NCBI GenBank assembly: GCA_019634575.1
Contig: JAHCAY010000001.1
Location: 1,116,001-1,180,000 of the forward strand
Origin: Candidatus Didemnitutus sp.
Lineage (GTDB): Bacteria > Verrucomicrobiota > Verrucomicrobiia > Opitutales > Opitutaceae
Length of the DNA stretch: 64,000 bases
Direction: 5' to 3'
Numbering within the stretch: position 1 is the stretch's first letter; every line of letters begins with the position of its first letter. The position numbers were made by a program, and so were the translations under genes. Below the pieces are notes generated by a model. It saw only the letters and a program-made list of their open reading frames with translations. It was not told the DNA's origin and did not search any database. Of this stretch, positions 25,141-33,763 are shown piece by piece.

Positions 25141-27057
25141 CTACTGACGTCCCGCGCTCAGGCGGGCGCGCAGAGCCTTCGCCTGGGCAAAATAGGGGTC
25201 AAGTGATAAACAGGTTTCGAGCTCCGCCAACGCCTCCGACTTCCGGCCCGGGTCGATGCTGAAGTGAAACGCGCGATAGAAGCGCCACCGCGCCACGGTC
25301 GGCGCGAGTTCGATCGCGCGATCGAACGACGGCTCCGCCTCCGCGCTCCGCCCCTGCATGTCGAGCGCTACACCTTGGTGCACCCAAGATTCCGCGACGA
25401 GCGGGCACAACGCGATCGCGCGCGCGGCCGACTCCGCGGCCCGCCGACCGGTGGCGACAGCATTGCCGCGCGTCACGTGCCAAGACAGCCCTTGGACGTA
25501 GGAAAGGTCCGCCCAAGCCCGGCCGTTGGTGGGATCCACTTTTACCGCTTCTTGAAGATTCAGGAGCGCGAACGGCACCGCGTCAGCGAGCCGCCCCTTG
25601 CCCAGCGCCACATGGTCGACCTCCCACCGCGCATCGAAACGCAACGCTTCGGCACGATAGAGGCGTTCGCCGCGCCACGCGCACCAGACCACCACGCTGA
25701 CCAAGCCCAGAGCGAGCACCGCGCTCCCGATGCGTGACCGGACGCCCGGCGAATCGCCGCCCTCCGGTTTCCGCAAGACCAACGCCGCGACCAAGCCCGC
25801 GAGATAAGCGAGAGCCGGAATCTTCGTGTGGAAATCCACAAACAAGTGCACCGCGAACGCGACCAGACCCAGCCAGCCGGCGAGCCGCCAGCGCCAGCCG
25901 AAGAAAAATAAGGACGCGTTGCCCGCCGTCTCCCGCCTCGCCGCCCGCACCCCGCGCCACCCGAGAATCAGCACCGCAGCCCCCGCCCCCGCCCACAAGA
26001 CAAAGCCCGCCGCGCCGTAGTCGCTCAACGTGTTGAGGTAGTCGTTGTGCGTCCAATCCGGCTCGTCGATGAAGCCACGCGGGCGGAGGCGATCGAAGAT
26101 GACATTGTAGGATGCCGCGCCCGTGCCGAGCCACGGCGCCTCCTGCCAGAGCCGCACAGCCGCACGCCACAGAATCGGACGGCTCGACTCCAGTTCCCCG
26201 GTCAGAAACGGCTCGATGCGCTGGCGAGCCGCTGGGCTGGAGAAATAGAGCGTCACAAGCGCGCCGCAGAAAATCGCCAACACCGCCACCGCGCCCAACG
26301 CCCCGCGACGCACAGTGCGACTCGTCAACACGGGCCACAATGCCAGCGCCGCGGCCGCGCCGATCCACCCGCCGCGACTGCCCGTGAGCACGAGGCCGAA
26401 CAGAAACACGAGCGTCAGCCAGCCACACAGAATCTTGGCCGTAACCGAAACTGACCTCGCACCGAGCACCACCAGCCCAAACGGCAGCGAGAATTCCAAC
26501 AAACACGCGAGGCTGTTCGGGATGCCGAACATGCCCGCCGAGCGCGTCCAGAACTGCTCCGCCTGCGTCCGGCCAAGCATGATCCACTTCGGGTCGACGA
26601 AACGCTGATAGGCCGCCATTGCCACGCCCGTCAGCGCCAACGTCAAAACCGTGCCGACCAGCGTCCATGTCTGCGCACGCGACCGCGCAAAATGCAGCGC
26701 GAGCACGAACCACAGCCACATCTGGAACCACAACAGCCACTCGCGCCAAGCCAGCCACTTTGCCGGCGCGATCCAGACCACGCTCGCCAGGGCGAACAAC
26801 AGAAACGGCACCGGCAGCAACGCCCGCCCATCGAGCGGCCGTGGCCGCAGCACGAGCAACAGCGACGCGAACGCCACCAGTCCCCACGTCGCGCGCGCCG
26901 ACCAGAGCACGGTCCCCGCCAGGTAGCCGCCGAGGCAAAGCGTCGTCCACGCAAGCGTCACCGCGAGTCCGAGGGTGAGCAGCCATTCGCCCGTATCGGC
27001 GATGCGCGCCACCGCCGGAGATTCGGCGGCGGGCGCGTTGGCGGAGGCGTTCGGCAT
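25141..27057 (-). CDS. O-antigen ligase/polymerase (Wzy_C) membrane protein with C-terminal TPR
   Basis: 638 residues. About twelve membrane segments occupy 20-450, including the Wzy_C-type stretch with LTGSRGGWIGAAAALALWP and the loop GTGAASYNVIFDRLRP...THNDYLNTLSDYG typical of O-antigen ligases. From about 480 to the end lie tetratricopeptide units (AVPFALLNLQEAVKVDPTNG, ESWVHQGVALDMQGRSAEAE, SEALAELETCLSLDPYF). Such proteins join or polymerise surface polysaccharide, or act as protein O-oligosaccharyltransferases. The exact role is not determined. Its 3' end nearly touches fecR. Confidence 0.8.
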   Translation of the reverse strand: MPNASANAPAAESPAVARIADTGEWLLTLGLAVTLAWTTLCLGGYLAGTVLWSARATWGLVAFASLLLVLRPRPLDGRALLPVPFLLFALASVVWIAPAKWLAWREWLLWFQMWLWFVLALHFARSRAQTWTLVGTVLTLALTGVAMAAYQRFVDPKWIMLGRTQAEQFWTRSAGMFGIPNSLACLLEFSLPFGLVVLGARSVSVTAKILCGWLTLVFLFGLVLTGSRGGWIGAAAALALWPVLTSRTVRRGALGAVAVLAIFCGALVTLYFSSPAARQRIEPFLTGELESSRPILWRAAVRLWQEAPWLGTGAASYNVIFDRLRPRGFIDEPDWTHNDYLNTLSDYGAAGFVLWAGAGAAVLILGWRGVRAARRETAGNASLFFFGWRWRLAGWLGLVAFAVHLFVDFHTKIPALAYLAGLVAALVLRKPEGGDSPGVRSRIGSAVLALGLVSVVVWCAWRGERLYRAEALRFDARWEVDHVALGKGRLADAVPFALLNLQEAVKVDPTNGRAWADLSYVQGLSWHVTRGNAVATGRRAAESAARAIALCPLVAESWVHQGVALDMQGRSAEAEPSFDRAIELAPTVARWRFYRAFHFSIDPGRKSEALAELETCLSLDPYFAQAKALRARLSAGRQ

Positions 27058-27115
27058 TGAGGACGTTCAACCGCAACGCGCCGCCGTGCGCTACACGAAA
27101 GTGCGACCGCAGGCG

Positions 27116-27188
27116 GTGGGCAGCGCGCTTGCGCGCGCCTCGACGTTTTCGAAACGGACGGACCAGCGCGCGCGAGCGCGCTGCCCAC
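27116..27188. repeat. REPIN-like inverted pair, GTGG type
   Basis: The left unit 27116-27139 begins GTGGGCAGCGCGCTTGCGCG. The right unit 27165-27188, read on the minus strand, begins GTGGGCAGCGCGCTCGCGCG. The two differ at 2 of 24 positions. The pair lies upstream of the O-antigen-ligase gene start (27057) and beyond the glnN terminator. Confidence 0.75.
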
Positions 27189-27273
27189 TGGTCGCAGATG
27201 CTGAATGCGAACGCATTTGATTCGCCTTCGCTCTGCGAGCTACGGCGGATTCGCATCGGGCGGAGCCGATGCG

Positions 27274-27308
27274 AAAAAAACGCCCGGCTCGCTTGCGCGG
27301 GCCGGGCG
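27274..27308 (-). terminator. intrinsic terminator of glutamine synthetase III
   Basis: On the minus strand CGCCCGGC (27308-27301) pairs with GCCGGGCG (27288-27281), followed by seven T (27280-27274). It starts 26 bases past the glutamine synthetase stop codon. Confidence 0.9.
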
Positions 27309-27334
27309 TTGTTGGTGTGCGTTCTACCCCAAAA

Positions 27335-29506
27335 TCAGCGGATGAAGAGCATCTCTTCGTAGGTCGGCAGCGGCCACGACTCGTCGGGGCACACGGCCTC
27401 GAGCGCGTCCACGGCCTTGCGGATGGCAAGGAGCTGCGGAAGCACTTCGTGACACATGTGCGCGGCCTCGGCTTCGAGACCGGAGACGTGATCGGCGCGG
27501 ATCTCTTCGAGCTTCGCCAGTTCGGCGGTGAGCTGGTCGAGGATGCCGGTGACCTTGTCGAGCAGACCGGTGTCGGCCTTGGCGCCGGCGGCGCGGAGGG
27601 CGGCGACGTTCTGCGCGAGCGCGGTCTGGTAGGAAATCGCGGTCGGGATGAACTTGGTGTTCACCATTTCCGTGACGACGTTGGCCTCGACGGCGATGGC
27701 CTTGACGTATTGCTCGAAGGCGATGTCGCGGCGGGCCTCGAGTTCGCGCTTCGTGAGGATGCCGTAGGCTTCGTAGGCGGCGATCGTGGACTTCGCGGCG
27801 AGCACCGGAATGGCGTCGACGGAGGTGCGGAGGTTCGGGAGACCGCGCTTGGCGGCTTCCTTGTGCCACTCTTCGGAGTAGCCGTTGCCGTTGAAGATGA
27901 CGGCGCTGTGCTCCTTGGCGATTTCGGTCAGCACGTCCTGTACGACATCCTCGAACTTCTTGGACTTCGGCGCCTTCTCGAGCTTGGTCGCGATGTAGTC
28001 GAGGGACTCGGCCATGATCGTGTTCAGCGCGGCCAGCGGGGCGGCGATGGACTGGTTGGCGGCGACGGCGCGGTATTCGAATTTGTTGCCGGTGAAGGCG
28101 AACGGCGAAGTGCGGTTGCGGTCGCCGGCGTCCTTCATGAGGAGCGGCAGCGTGTCGACGCCGAGGTGCATCGTGCCGGCCGACTTGGAGGACTTGGCCT
28201 TGCCCTTCTTGAGCTGTTCGAACACGTCGGCGAGCTGCTCGCCGAGGAAGATCGAGATGATGGCGGGCGGGGCCTCGTTGGCGCCGAGGCGGTGGTCGTT
28301 GGAAGCGGAGGCGACCATCGCGCGGAGGAGGGCGCCGTGCTTGTGGACGGCGCGAATGACGGCGGCGCAGAACACGAGGAACTGCATGTTCGCGTGCGGC
28401 GTGCTGCCGGGTTCCAGCAGGTTGCCCTGCGTGGCGTTGCCGAGCGACCAGTTGAGGTGCTTGCCGGAACCGTTGACGCCGGCGAAGGGCTTCTCGTGCA
28501 GGAGGCACTCGAGACCATACTTCCGCGCGACGCGCTTCAGCGTGATCATGACCTGCTGCTGGTGGTCGGCCGCGATGTTCGCGTTCTCGTAAATGGGCGC
28601 GATCTCGTATTGCGACGGCGCGACCTCGTTATGGCGGGTCTTGACCGGCACGCCGAGCTTGTAGAGCTCGGCTTCGCACTCGTGCATACACGCGAGAACG
28701 CGGTCCGGGATGACGCCGAAGTATTGGTCTTCGAACTCCTGGCCCTTCGGCGGCTTGGCGCCGAACAGCGTGCGACCAGCGGTGAGGAGGTCGGGGCGGC
28801 TGAGGTAGAAATTACGGTCGATCAGGAAGTATTCCTGCTCGGGGCCGGCGGTGGCGGTGACCATCGCGATCTGGGAGTGGCCGAAGAGCTTCAGGATGCG
28901 GCGCGCTTGCTGATCGAGCGCCTTCATCGAGCGGAGCACCGGGGTCTTGAGGTCGAGCGCTTCGCCCGTCCACGAGACGAACGCGGTCGGGATGCAGAGC
29001 GTGACGCCGTTGGCGTTCTCGACGAGGTAGCACGGGCTGGTGACGTCCCACGCGGTGTAGCCGCGGGCTTCGAAAGTCGCGCGGATGCCGCCGGAGGGGA
29101 ACGACGAGGCGTCGGGCTCGCCTTGCGCGAGCTGCTTGCCGGAGAACTCGGCGATGGCGCCACCGCGGCCGTCGGGTTCGAGGAAGCTGTCGTGCTTTTC
29201 CGCGGTGATTCCGGTGAGCGGCTGGAAAACGTGCGCGTAGTGCGTGGCGTGGTGCTCGAGCGCCCAGTCCTTGATCGCGGTGGCGACGATATCGAGCACG
29301 CCAGCCTCGAGGGTCGCGCCGGTGTCGATGGTCTTCTTCAACGACTTGTAGGCTGCCTTCGGGAGGCGCTGCTGCATGATTTTGTCGTTGAAGACGTTTT
29401 TGCCGAAGAGGCCGGCAGAGTGGCTTTCATTGAAAGCCACGGTCTTCGTCGTGCGGTAATTGTTGGCCGCAGAGATCGCCGCGAGGCGAGAGGGACTAAC
29501 GCTCAT
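27335..29506 (-). CDS. glnN: glutamine synthetase type III
   Basis: 723 residues from the ATG at [17 protein letters not shown]; the frame extends upstream but the family begins here. The length and motifs are those of [25 protein letters not shown] near the N-terminus, [19 protein letters not shown], the active-site strands [14 protein letters not shown] and [16 protein letters not shown], and [13 protein letters not shown]. It condenses ammonia with glutamate using ATP as a large dodecamer. GSIII occurs in Bacteroidetes, cyanobacteria, Verrucomicrobia and others. It is monocistronic with its own terminator. Confidence 0.94.
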   Translation of the reverse strand: MSVSPSRLAAISAANNYRTTKTVAFNESHSAGLFGKNVFNDKIMQQRLPKAAYKSLKKTIDTGATLEAGVLDIVATAIKDWALEHHATHYAHVFQPLTGITAEKHDSFLEPDGRGGAIAEFSGKQLAQGEPDASSFPSGGIRATFEARGYTAWDVTSPCYLVENANGVTLCIPTAFVSWTGEALDLKTPVLRSMKALDQQARRILKLFGHSQIAMVTATAGPEQEYFLIDRNFYLSRPDLLTAGRTLFGAKPPKGQEFEDQYFGVIPDRVLACMHECEAELYKLGVPVKTRHNEVAPSQYEIAPIYENANIAADHQQQVMITLKRVARKYGLECLLHEKPFAGVNGSGKHLNWSLGNATQGNLLEPGSTPHANMQFLVFCAAVIRAVHKHGALLRAMVASASNDHRLGANEAPPAIISIFLGEQLADVFEQLKKGKAKSSKSAGTMHLGVDTLPLLMKDAGDRNRTSPFAFTGNKFEYRAVAANQSIAAPLAALNTIMAESLDYIATKLEKAPKSKKFEDVVQDVLTEIAKEHSAVIFNGNGYSEEWHKEAAKRGLPNLRTSVDAIPVLAAKSTIAAYEAYGILTKRELEARRDIAFEQYVKAIAVEANVVTEMVNTKFIPTAISYQTALAQNVAALRAAGAKADTGLLDKVTGILDQLTAELAKLEEIRADHVSGLEAEAAHMCHEVLPQLLAIRKAVDALEAVCPDESWPLPTYEEMLFIR

Positions 29507-29693
29507 AGTGTGGGATGGGAACGCAGGGTAGTTTTGTGTCGGTGAACGCCCGCCCAAACCGGCGGGTGCTCGCGCGCGTAGAAAGCGGGTTCCGTGCCAG
29601 CCTCGTTCGGCGACGGTAGAAATATGTGCAGGTGACACGCGCGGCTCATCCGGCCGGTCACTGAGGTGCCGCTCTCCGGCCAGCGATGCAGGG

Positions 29694-30083
29694 TCAATTC
29701 TTCAACGCGCTGCGCGGCACCCGCTTCACGGTGATGAACTTCGCCCGGAAAAGTTCGTCCATCAGCTCGCGGGTCGCGGCGGGGATGCGGTTCACGAGAT
29801 CGTCGAGCGGCGGGAGCGGCGACTTGTCGTCCGGCTCGGCGGCGGGGGCCGCACGTGCCGCTGCGGGCGCGGAGAAGCCCTGTTCGCGTTGCTCGGCAAT
29901 GAACGAAGCCTCTTCGCCGTCGGTCGGGCCGACCGGCGCGCCGTCGTCGACGGGCGCGCCGGGATTCTCAGTCAAAACACTACTGGCGGGCGCGTCCTCT
30001 TCCCCACCCGACGAGCTGACCGCTGCCCGCTGATCGCTGACCGCTGGCGCGGCAACGCCGTCAGGCGCGGGCCTCAGTCGTTT
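29694..30083 (-). CDS. dnaX: tau-specific C-terminal extension of DnaX (-1 frame)
   Basis: This open frame continues dnaX after a -1 shift on an A9 run at 30089-30081. It adds about 129 residues (KRLRPAPDG... to ...RVPRSALKN), giving a tau product of about 507 residues. The linker (to about residue 470) is rich in Ala, Glu and Pro; the final segment ([20 protein letters not shown] and the basic end) looks like a folded conserved tail. Tau carries the helicase and alpha-subunit contacts of the polymerase III holoenzyme. Part of the linker is encoded by a period-7 DNA tract at 30014-30048. Confidence 0.7.
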   Translation of the reverse strand, partial: KRLRPAPDGVAAPAVSDQRAAVSSSGGEEDAPASSVLTENPGAPVDDGAPVGPTDGEEASFIAEQREQGFSAPAAARAAPAAEPDDKSPLPPLDDLVNRIPAATRELMDELFRAKFITVKRVPRSALKN

Positions 30084-31216
30084 TTTTTTACCGGGTCGTC
30101 CGGCAGGCTCTCGGCGAGCGTGGCGATTTCCTTGATCAGACTGTCGATGGCGCGCGCGCGGCTGGCCTCGACGGCCTTGAGGAGCGCGACTTCGAAATTG
30201 ATCTTCTCGGACAGGCCGTGCTTCACGCCACCCTCGCCTTCGCGGAGCGCGTCGAGCAAGCGCGTGAGCTGCTCCGTCGACATCGGCGTGCCGAGCGCCT
30301 CGCTCGAGCCGCCCTTCGCGATCGCATCGAGCAGCGCCGTGCGCAGGTGCGCCTGCAAGTCGACGAGCATGCGGTAAAGATCGCGGCCGTTCTCGTCGCA
30401 CTCGTCGACGATGCGCACGATCTTCTTGTGGTCGCCCGCCGCGAGCGCGCTGCCGAGGTCGGCGATCGTCGCGGCGGAAACGAGACCGTAGACGTCGAGC
30501 ACGTCGGCTTCGCCGATTTCCGTGCCGCAGAACGAAATCATCTGATCGAAGATCGACTGCGCGTCGCGCATGCCGCCGTCGGCCATGCGGGCGATGCTGT
30601 GCAGCGCTTCGTCGCTGACTTTGATCTTCTCGGCGCCGGCGATTTTTTTGAGGCGCTGGACGATGAGCTCGGTCGGGATCGGCTTCAGGTCGAAGCGCTG
30701 GCAACGCGAGATGATCGTCGGGAGCACCTTTTGCACATCGGTCGTGGCGAAGATGAATTTCACGTGCTCCGGCGGCTCTTCGAGGGTCTTGAGCAGGGCG
30801 TTGAACGCCGCGGCCGAGAGCATGTGCACTTCGTCGATGATGTAGACCTTGAACTTCCCTTGCGCCGGCGCGTAGCGGACGGTGTCGCGCAGCTCGCGGA
30901 CCTGCTCGACGCCGTTGTTCGAGGCACCGTCGATCTCGATCACGTCGAGACACGATCCCTCGGCGATGGATTTCGCGATCGGATCTTCGGGATCGAAATC
31001 GGCTTTCGGGCCGTTGGTGACGTTGAGGGCCTTGGCGAAAATACGCGCCGTGCTCGTCTTGCCAGTGCCGCGCGGGCCGACGAACAGATACGCATGCGCG
31101 ATGCGTTGGCGGGCGATGGCGTTCTTCAGCGTCCGGACGACGTGCTCCTGGCCGACGACGTCGTCGAAGGTTTGGGGCCGCCACTTGCGGGCGATGACTT
31201 GGTAGGCGCCGGACAT
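30074..31216 (-). CDS. dnaX: DNA polymerase III gamma subunit (zero-frame dnaX product)
   Basis: 380 residues ending VKKND just after the A9 run. The clamp-loader AAA+ ATPase is complete: Walker A GPRGTGKT at 47-54, Walker [13 protein letters not shown], sensor 1 [11 protein letters not shown], arginine-finger [11 protein letters not shown], sensor 2 GGMRDAQS. The usual four-cysteine zinc module after Walker A is absent ([19 protein letters not shown] in its place). The SRP RNA gene lies upstream, the same order as in Bacillus. The start is the ATG at [14 protein letters not shown]. Translation continuing in the -1 frame would give tau. Confidence 0.92.
   Translation of the reverse strand: MSGAYQVIARKWRPQTFDDVVGQEHVVRTLKNAIARQRIAHAYLFVGPRGTGKTSTARIFAKALNVTNGPKADFDPEDPIAKSIAEGSCLDVIEIDGASNNGVEQVRELRDTVRYAPAQGKFKVYIIDEVHMLSAAAFNALLKTLEEPPEHVKFIFATTDVQKVLPTIISRCQRFDLKPIPTELIVQRLKKIAGAEKIKVSDEALHSIARMADGGMRDAQSIFDQMISFCGTEIGEADVLDVYGLVSAATIADLGSALAAGDHKKIVRIVDECDENGRDLYRMLVDLQAHLRTALLDAIAKGGSSEALGTPMSTEQLTRLLDALREGEGGVKHGLSEKINFEVALLKAVEASRARAIDSLIKEIATLAESLPDDPVKKND
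30081..30089 (-). promoter_or_regulatory. dnaX: A9 slippery site for dnaX frameshifting
   Basis: The minus strand reads GTA AAA AAA AAC GAC TGA in the zero frame, so nine A precede a stop codon two codons later. A one-base backward shift enters the open tau frame. The tract contains the heptamer A AAA AAA and equals the A9 run where Thermus dnaX undergoes transcriptional slippage. Either mechanism would yield both gamma and tau. Confidence 0.75.
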
Positions 31217-31223
31217 GGAAGAG

Positions 31224-31258
31224 GAGCTGAGAGTTGAGAGCTGAGAGCTGAGAGAAAA
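31224..31258. repeat. heptanucleotide tandem array before dnaX
   Basis: Four in-register 7-base units on the plus strand (GAGCTGA, GAGTTGA, GAGCTGA, GAGCTGA), then GAGAAAA. On the dnaX strand it is pyrimidine-rich (TCAGCTC units) and ends 7 bases before the dnaX ATG. A looser period-7 tract of the opposite polarity (TCTCAGC TCTGGAC TCCCTGC, about 31284-31304) lies a little upstream and could pair with it. Confidence 0.7.
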
Positions 31259-31344
31259 GCAAAATTCCGCCGACCCGATGTTCTCTCAGCTCTGGACTCC
31301 CTGCTCTGGGTTTTTTCGCCGATCGTCGGCGAAGACAAAAAAAG

Positions 31345-31441
<97 letters not shown>

Positions 31442-31534
31442 AAGGCGGACCGTAGGTCGCACCCTTCGTCGCGCAACCAATAAATCTCCGGAGCCGGAAA
31501 CAAACGCGCCCGCGACTCAGCGCAGGCGCAAAAA

Positions 31535-32035
31535 TCACTCTTCGGCAGCTTCATCGCCGCCCGGGCCCTTGCCCTCCGGCGGCGGTGGCGGCGGGCCGTC
31601 TTTCCCCTCCGGCGGCGGGCCGCGGCGCTCGCCTTTCTCGCCGCGTTCACGGCGTTCCATCAGGCGGCGTGCGCGTTCGCGCATCTCCTCATTGAGCTTC
31701 TCGAATTTCACCTTCTGCTCGGGCGTCAGCACCGCCGCGATGTCCTTCTCCATGCGTTCGAGGATGCGGCGCGTTTCCATGAAACCCTGCTGCCGCAATC
31801 GCCCCATGTCCTCCACGTCGCGGCGGACGATCGGCTTGAGGCGCTCGATCTGCTCGGGCGTGAGATTCAACTGGTCCTCGAGTTTCTTCAGTCGCGCCGG
31901 GCCCCACGTTTCGGGCGCGAGGCGCTTGCGGAGCATGTTCTTGCCGACCTCGAGCGTCACGAAGCCGCCCGCCACACCGCCCGCGAGGAAGATGCCGGTC
32001 AGGAGCAGGACGAGTTTCCAAGGCTTGTCGGTCAT
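31535..32035 (-). CDS. CpxP/Spy-like periplasmic sensor, membrane-anchored
   Basis: 166 residues: an N-terminal helix (LVLLLTGIFLAGGVAGGFVTL, about 8-28) as signal anchor, then a long helical region with two LTxxQ-type motifs (LNLTPEQIERLKPIV at about 56-70, VLTPEQKVKFEKLNEEM at about 102-118), the hallmark of the CpxP/Spy/ZraP LTXXQ family. The tail is Gly/Pro/Glu-rich. Relatives sense misfolded protein or metal at the envelope. It is the third gene of an ECF sigma operon, overlapping the previous gene by four bases (ATGA). Confidence 0.8.
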   Translation of the reverse strand: MTDKPWKLVLLLTGIFLAGGVAGGFVTLEVGKNMLRKRLAPETWGPARLKKLEDQLNLTPEQIERLKPIVRRDVEDMGRLRQQGFMETRRILERMEKDIAAVLTPEQKVKFEKLNEEMRERARRLMERRERGEKGERRGPPPEGKDGPPPPPPEGKGPGGDEAAEE

Positions 32036-32328
32036 GACTGGGCGAGGACCTCGGTGACCGTATCGCCGGCGACCGCCTCGGTCTCCTGTTCGCTCGTGAA
32101 AGCCGAATAGCCGAAGGCCGCCGCGGCGGCGCTGAGCGCGCAGGCCGCGAACAGTCCGCGCAACGCGAACTTCTCGAACACCGCGCGCGGCAGCACCGCG
32201 GCGGGAGCCATGAGGCCGAGCGCGGCGACGCGCGTGGCAAAGCCGAACGGCGCGGATTCATCGCGATCGTTGGGGGCTGAGCGCGCGGCGGCGATGAGGC
32301 GCAGCCATTGCTGATTGTGCGGGTTCAT
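32032..32328 (-). CDS. small single-pass membrane protein, possible anti-sigma factor
   Basis: 98 residues. The N-terminal half is cytoplasmic in character (QQWLRLIAAARSAPNDRDE), and one membrane segment lies at about 58-76 (LFAACALSAAAAAFGYSAF). It overlaps the sigma factor gene upstream and the CpxP-like gene downstream by four bases each. Position and topology suggest it holds the sigma factor at the membrane, but no zinc anti-sigma motif or known domain is visible, so this is inference. Confidence 0.6.
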   Translation of the reverse strand: MNPHNQQWLRLIAAARSAPNDRDESAPFGFATRVAALGLMAPAAVLPRAVFEKFALRGLFAACALSAAAAAFGYSAFTSEQETEAVAGDTVTEVLAQS

Positions 32329-32912
32329 GACTTCTCCTGTGTTCTGAGTTCTTGAAAGAGTTTCTGCAACTTCCGACGTGCGCGGAAGGCGCGGACCTTG
32401 ATCATCGACTGGCCCCAGCCGGTCAGGGCCGAGATCTCGGCGACCGACTTCTGCTCCAAATCCAGCATCTGGATAACGGTGCGGTCGGCGGGAGAAAGCT
32501 GGTCGAGGAGCTTGCCCACGAGTTCGCGCGCCGCCATCGAGTCGCTCGGCGTCTCGGCGGTCGTGTCGCTGAGGACGTTGTCGAGCACTTCGGCTTCATT
32601 CTCCGACAGATCGGCCCAGCGGAACTCCGGGCGGCGTTTCTGCGCGCGGAGCTGGTCGATGCACGTGGTCACGGCGATGCGCGACACCCAGTGGGTGAAC
32701 GGCACGTTGCCCTGATACTGTGCGAGGCGGGTGAACATTTTCAGGAAGACATCCTGCGCGAGATCCTCCTCGGCCACGCGGCGCGGGAGGTGCGAGCGGA
32801 CGATGCGGATGACCAACGGGTAAAGGTGCTCGACGAGCTCACGCGCCGCCGCCTGGTCGCGCACGCGCACGCGCTCGAGGCAACCAGCCAAATCGAACGT
32901 TTCGTCAGCCAT
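32325..32912 (-). CDS. ECF-type RNA polymerase sigma factor
   Basis: 195 residues from the ATG at MADETF (another ATG lies 9 bases upstream). Region 2: RVAEEDLAQDVFLKMF and THWVSRIAVTTCIDQLR (about 45-95). Region 4: LSPADRTVIQMLDLEQKSVAEISALTGWGQSMIKVRAFRAR (about 142-182), with the helix-turn-helix in VAEISALTGWG. It heads an operon with a small membrane protein and a CpxP-like sensor, so it is probably an envelope-stress sigma factor. It is divergent from the response regulator that precedes the arn genes. Confidence 0.88.
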   Translation of the reverse strand: MADETFDLAGCLERVRVRDQAAARELVEHLYPLVIRIVRSHLPRRVAEEDLAQDVFLKMFTRLAQYQGNVPFTHWVSRIAVTTCIDQLRAQKRRPEFRWADLSENEAEVLDNVLSDTTAETPSDSMAARELVGKLLDQLSPADRTVIQMLDLEQKSVAEISALTGWGQSMIKVRAFRARRKLQKLFQELRTQEKS

Positions 32913-33085
32913 GAGGAGCATGGGAGCGGAAAATGCACGTCATCGGAGACGCGCAGCCCTCCCGCGCAGTTACGATCTGGACCTTGATTCCGGCCACCCT
33001 CGACCCGTAACCCACGGCGCCGCACGCACCAAGCGAATTCGCCGCCCGCTTGCCAAACCGCGTGGACCGCGCCACGTTCCGCGAC

Positions 33086-33763
33086 GTGCGAGCGTTGATC
33101 GTCGAGGACGAGCCCAAGGCGGCCGCGTTTCTCCAGCGTGGTCTGGAGGAGAACGGGTTTTCCACGACCCACGCCAGCCGCGGCGACGAAGGACTCACCC
33201 TCGCGCAGACCGAAGCATTCGACATCATCATCCTCGATGTCGGCCTTCCCGTCCTGAATGGCTTCGGACTCCTGGCTGCCTTGCGCGAAACCGGCCGAGA
33301 GGTGCCCGTGCTCTGCCTCACGGCCCGCGACTCCGTCGGCGACCGCGTGAAGGGCCTCGAGCTGGGGGCCGACGACTACCTGGTGAAGCCCTTCTCGTTC
33401 GCCGAGTTGTTGGCTCGCGTTCGCAAACTCGTGCGCCGCCGGTCGACCACGGTGGTCACCCGCCTGACCGTCGCCGACCTCGAACTCGATCTCCCGCGGA
33501 TGCGGGCCACGCGCGACGGCCAGCGACTGGACCTTTCCCCCAAAGAGTTCCAGCTCCTCAGCCTGCTCGCCCAACGTCAGGGAGAGGTCGTCTCGCGCTC
33601 CACCATCGCCAACGAGGTCTGGGACATGAACTTCGAAAGCGACACCAACGTGGTGGAAGTGGCGATCCGCCGCCTGCGCAAGAAAATCGACGATGATTTC
33701 CCGAGCAAACTCCTCCACACCGTGCGCGGCGTGGGCTACGTGATCGACCCGCACCGGCCGTGA
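33086..33763 (+). CDS. OmpR-family response regulator
   Basis: 225 residues from the GTG at VRALIVEDEP, which matches the usual family start; TTG at 33050 and GTG at 33062 are alternatives. The receiver domain has the acidic pocket ED near 8-9, phosphoacceptor D51 (IILDVGLPVLNG), T in CLTARD and K in LVKPFSF. The winged-helix DNA-binding domain is at about 130-222 (LSPKEFQLLSLLAQRQGEVV, NVVEVAIRRLRKKID). It overlaps the kinase gene by four bases (GTGA). The gene order suggests it controls the arn operon, as PmrA or PhoP does elsewhere. Confidence 0.9.
   Translation: MRALIVEDEPKAAAFLQRGLEENGFSTTHASRGDEGLTLAQTEAFDIIILDVGLPVLNGFGLLAALRETGREVPVLCLTARDSVGDRVKGLELGADDYLVKPFSFAELLARVRKLVRRRSTTVVTRLTVADLELDLPRMRATRDGQRLDLSPKEFQLLSLLAQRQGEVVSRSTIANEVWDMNFESDTNVVEVAIRRLRKKIDDDFPSKLLHTVRGVGYVIDPHRP

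Noticed and set aside
27269..29545. 758-codon plus-strand open frame opposite glutamine synthetase
   Set aside because: Antisense to glnN with no recognisable domain; long antisense frames are expected at this GC content.
31322..31336. hairpin CGCCGA/TCGGCG near the SRP RNA as a terminator
   Set aside because: The T-run precedes the hairpin on the plus strand and A follows it on the minus strand. The T7 directly after the SRP RNA terminal helix is the better 3' end.
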